Origin: JALZEG01 sp046263255
Lineage (GTDB): Bacteria > Actinomycetota > CADDZG01 > WHSQ01
DNA: 42,918 nt
Assembly (NCBI GenBank): GCA_046263255.1
Contig: JBHELD010000056.1
Location: 1-42,918, forward strand
Direction of reading: 5' to 3'
Numbering within the stretch: the stretch's first letter is position 1; the number at the start of each line of letters is the position of its first letter. The notes beneath the pieces were generated by a model. The model saw nothing but the letters and a program-made list of their open reading frames with translations, ran no database searches and was not told the DNA's origin. The position numbers and the translations under genes are program-made. Shown piece by piece: positions 40,778 through 42,918 of this stretch.

Positions 40778-41263
40778 ATGGAAACCGGGACTGATCTCTT
40801 CATTCACGAGTTGAAAGACATCTACGACGCGGAACTCAAACTCGTGAACGCCCTCGAGACGATGGCGAACAAGGTCGAAAATCCCGACCTCAGCGGCGCA
40901 TTTGAGGAGCACCGCAAGGTGACGCAAGGCCAAGCGGAGAGGTTGGAGAAGGTCTTCTCCCTGGTGGATCGGAAGCCCAGCCGCGAGCCTTGCAAGGGGA
41001 TAAACGGTTTGATCGAGGAGTTCTCGACTTTCGTTCAAGAAAACCCATCCGACGCAGTCCTCAACGTATTCGCAACGGGCGCAGCCCTAAAGGTAGAGCA
41101 CTACGAGATAACCGCTTATCAATCTCTGATCAAACTCGCCGACCAATTGGGGCTTAGCGAAGCTGCAGAACTCTTTGAGAAGACACTCACGGAGGAGCAA
41201 GAGACCGCGACCGAGCTCGAGGCGATGTCCGACAAACTCGGCCAGGAACTCCCCAGCAGTTAA
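40778..41263 (+). CDS. YciE/DUF892 ferritin-like protein
   Basis: A 161-aa four-helix-bundle protein of the YciE (DUF892) family, often stress-induced. Landmarks are LFIHELKDIYDAELKLVNAL, the helix DLSGAFEEHRKVTQGQAERLEKVF and KVEHYEITAYQSLIKLADQL, with metal-type Glu and His residues (E-x-x-H in EEHRK and VEHYE). The ATG at 40778 has TGGAGG eight bases upstream; longer in-frame starts cover the upstream repeat and are unlikely. Base composition here looks lower in GC than the left part of the window. It may bind a di-iron centre; the function is not firmly known. Confidence 0.88.
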   Translation: METGTDLFIHELKDIYDAELKLVNALETMANKVENPDLSGAFEEHRKVTQGQAERLEKVFSLVDRKPSREPCKGINGLIEEFSTFVQENPSDAVLNVFATGAALKVEHYEITAYQSLIKLADQLGLSEAAELFEKTLTEEQETATELEAMSDKLGQELPSS

Positions 41264-41269
41264 GGCTCT

Positions 41270-42001
41270 CTATACAAGGAACCGTGGCCCGAACAGCTTG
41301 AAGGGGACCTCGGGCACGACGAGTACCGAATAGGGTTCTTTGACCTCCTCGGCTCTCACGATCCCAAGGTCGTCCCACAAGTCAAATCTCGCGTCCGCAT
41401 CGGACAACTTGCCGGCCAAAGGGCTCATTCGTGGATGGCTGACCGGCATATGACCCTGGGCGCCCATCACATCGGTGTAGAAACCGTGCAGTCGGTAGGT
41501 CAGGAACTGTGCTAATTCGTCACCGGATGCGAACGGGTGCTGGGCTTCCGGGCTCCGCGAGGCCTCTAACGAAAAGCTCGTATCGCCGGCACGCGATTGG
41601 ACGCTGCACCTGTACGACGGGTAGCGCTCGTTTACGTTTTCGGCACTGACATCGAAATCAGCGTTGTAGGTATGGCGTGCGATCGGCCGCTGCGACAACC
41701 ACGCGCGTCTGGTCCCCAGGTAGCGTCCGAAGAAATAGATACCCCTCCGCTCCTTGTGGGTGGCGTACGTCCGGTAAGTGCTCTCGTTGAAGGTATGACG
41801 CGGATATCCGACGCCAGCCAGTCGGAAATCTCGATTGCAGAAGCAGGTCGTGGAAACGAACGCGGTAATGCCGTGCGCGCCGTCGAACGTGTCCAATTCG
41901 TATGCATCAGGCAAATGGATCCGGACCCGCTCCGCAGGAACCGCGTACGTGACGATGGCGAAGTTGGTCACCATGACCGAAAAGATCGGGGGGCCCTTCA
42001 C
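41270..42001 (-). CDS. DUF2071-like (YqjF-type) protein
   Basis: A 243-aa protein with the DUF2071-like pattern: TYAVPAERVRIHLPDAYELDTFDG, ITAFVSTTCFCNRDFRLAG, FNESTYRTYATHKERRGIYFFGRYLG and the late HPRMSPLAGKLSDADARF. This fold resembles acetoacetate decarboxylase but the function is unknown. The GTG at 42001 is the longest start and has only a distant G-run; an ATG at 41974 gives a slightly shorter form. It is convergent with the YciE gene, 6 bp apart. Confidence 0.75.
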   Translation of the reverse strand: MKGPPIFSVMVTNFAIVTYAVPAERVRIHLPDAYELDTFDGAHGITAFVSTTCFCNRDFRLAGVGYPRHTFNESTYRTYATHKERRGIYFFGRYLGTRRAWLSQRPIARHTYNADFDVSAENVNERYPSYRCSVQSRAGDTSFSLEASRSPEAQHPFASGDELAQFLTYRLHGFYTDVMGAQGHMPVSHPRMSPLAGKLSDADARFDLWDDLGIVRAEEVKEPYSVLVVPEVPFKLFGPRFLV

Positions 42002-42109
42002 ATTCAGGTATTACCCCCTTATCAGCTCTACCTGCGCTAGCGGCGGGTGCCTGGCTAGCGCCCACTCTTTTGATGCGGCCATTCAAGGCTCGTGGGGTAG
42101 GAAGGAGTC

Positions 42110-42469
42110 ATGGGAAGGACGTTCTCCGAGCGTGATCTCGCCAAAGCACAAGGCCTCTTCAATGTGCTCGGAGGCTTGTGGCCGATTGTGAGTCTGCGCA
42201 GCTTCGAGTGGGTCTACGGGAAGAAAAATGACATCTTCTTGCAGAAGACCGTTGGAGGTTTGCTGTTCTCGATCGGGGTCACCCAGCTCGCAGCAGCCGA
42301 TTCGCCCAAAGAGATGCCCGCGGTCCGCCGGCTGGGATTGGCGACGGCCGCCACACTCTTGGCGATCGACCTCGTCTATATCCCTCGAGGTGAGATGCGA
42401 TGGACCTACTGGCAGGACGCGCTGTGCGAGCTCGGGTGGATCGCGGCGTGGATGCGCGCCGACGCGTGA
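42110..42469 (+). CDS. Small membrane protein, 119 aa
   Basis: Helical protein with RDLAKAQGLFNVLGGLWPIVSL, TVGGLLFSIGVTQLAAA and LGLATAATLLAIDLVYIPRG as hydrophobic parts and a C-terminal YWQDALCELGWIAAWMRA. The pattern fits three or four membrane helices. GGAAGGAGTC precedes the ATG at 42110. No firm family. It is followed closely by the partial gene at 42478. Confidence 0.75.
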   Translation: MGRTFSERDLAKAQGLFNVLGGLWPIVSLRSFEWVYGKKNDIFLQKTVGGLLFSIGVTQLAAADSPKEMPAVRRLGLATAATLLAIDLVYIPRGEMRWTYWQDALCELGWIAAWMRADA

Positions 42470-42477
42470 CGCGGGGG

Positions 42478-42918
42478 GTGCGTCTAGTCAGGGGCAACCT
42501 GCCTGATCGCCCAGCGCGTGAGCACGGATGGCCGACGCCCGTTCGGGCGCTGGGAGCGATGTCGGCAGGGGCATTCGCAGCGCTGTCGGCGCTACGGCGA
42601 AACCGCATTTTCCATCCCGTGGGCGAGGCCTACACCGCGACCTTGGAGATATTCGCGCTCAATGGGCTGCGCCGTTTGAACGGCACGCATCGCGTGATCG
42701 TCCGGTTCTCACGCGGCGCCGGCGTTCCTGAGCCTCTGCCCGACGTGCTGGGCCTTGCGATCAAGATCCCACTGCGGCAGGCGGAGGCGGGCGAACAGGA
42801 TCTCCTCCTGGCGAGCTCGGGGTCGGCAGCCTTAACCCGAAACATGCTGCTTCCGGCGAGAAGCTTCCTTTCATGCACGTACACCAGCGTGCTGCCGTAC
42901 CGCGTGGGAGGCGAACGC
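42478..42918 (+). CDS. Partial gene, possible heme/catalase-like protein
   Basis: The frame runs off the window end after 147 codons. It reads RLVRGNLPDRPAREHGWPTP, then SALRRNRIFHPVGEAYTA, HRVIVRFSRGAGVPEPLPDV and LGLAIKIP, and continues LLLASSG...RNMLLPARSF...TSVLPYRVGG. The combination of VIVRFSRGAGVPEPLPDVLG and a late LLP-A-R-S-F motif is seen in small catalase-related proteins of unknown function, but the assignment is tentative. The GTG at 42478 has GCGGGG before it; the ATG at 42559 is an alternative. It is probably in an operon with the small membrane gene, 8 bp upstream. Confidence 0.6.
   Translation, partial: MRLVRGNLPDRPAREHGWPTPVRALGAMSAGAFAALSALRRNRIFHPVGEAYTATLEIFALNGLRRLNGTHRVIVRFSRGAGVPEPLPDVLGLAIKIPLRQAEAGEQDLLLASSGSAALTRNMLLPARSFLSCTYTSVLPYRVGGER

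Overview
The window is high-GC, densely packed bacterial DNA with GTG/TTG starts, ATGA/GTGA gene overlaps and actinobacterial-type genes. These include a tig-clpP-clpX cluster followed by a DUF3352 gene and valS, plus CAP, amphi-Trp and LVIVD-repeat proteins and an Rv1284-like carbonic anhydrase. I read it as an Actinomycetota chromosome, perhaps of the Thermoleophilia (Gaiella/Solirubrobacter-like) type. The class assignment is an inference without a phylogeny.

Positions 1-25671 look like ordinary chromosome. On the minus strand an operon runs tig, clpP, clpX, DUF3352 gene, valS; valS runs off the left edge. Then follow tRNA-Pro(UGG), a lipoprotein, an unknown 281-aa protein, tRNA-Gly(UCC), an M20 dipeptidase and a GNAT acetyltransferase. 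A series of mostly exported or membrane proteins comes next: quinone oxidoreductase, subtilase, DUF5658-like protein, cupredoxin plus DUF2330 pair, cNMP-binding protein, metallophosphoesterase, L,D-transpeptidase, CPBP protease, CAP protein, class I amidotransferase, a secreted unknown and an amphi-Trp protein. A CDP-alcohol phosphatidyltransferase with a broken reading frame, a LuxR-type two-component system, an acyltransferase-3 and an LVIVD-repeat protein complete the region, which ends at tRNA-Arg(UCU).

Positions 25672 to about 39700 look like an integrated mobile element. A tyrosine integrase lies about 95 bp past tRNA-Arg, the classic integration target. It is followed by a truncated DNA methylase, a Phd/YefM-type antitoxin without a visible toxin, a membrane-spanning OmpR/PhoB-type winged-helix protein (ToxR-like layout) overlapping an RTX repeat protein, a MobF relaxase-helicase, a small membrane protein, SSB, a beta-carbonic anhydrase, a Prim-Pol type primase, an XRE-like protein and a run of tiny overlapping genes. 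No type IV secretion genes and no second attachment site are visible. It may be a mobilizable or decayed element, or it may extend past the window.

Two patterns inside the element stand out. First, the promoter regions of the antitoxin, relaxase and SSB genes each carry two or three contiguous 11-bp direct repeats (consensus GTTTTCTCAAA) preceded by CCAA and pointing toward the gene. An 11-bp pitch is what OmpR/PhoB-type winged helices typically bind, and the ToxR-like gene sits next to one of these boxes. Second, two homologous leaders of about 150-160 bp with nested inverted repeats and compensatory changes precede two operons of overlapping small genes.

From about 39.8 kb to the end are a frameshifted membrane protein, a YciE/DUF892 ferritin-like protein, a DUF2071-like protein, a small membrane protein and the start of a protein that runs off the right edge. 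Base composition there (about 40.7-42.2 kb) looks less GC-rich than in the left half.
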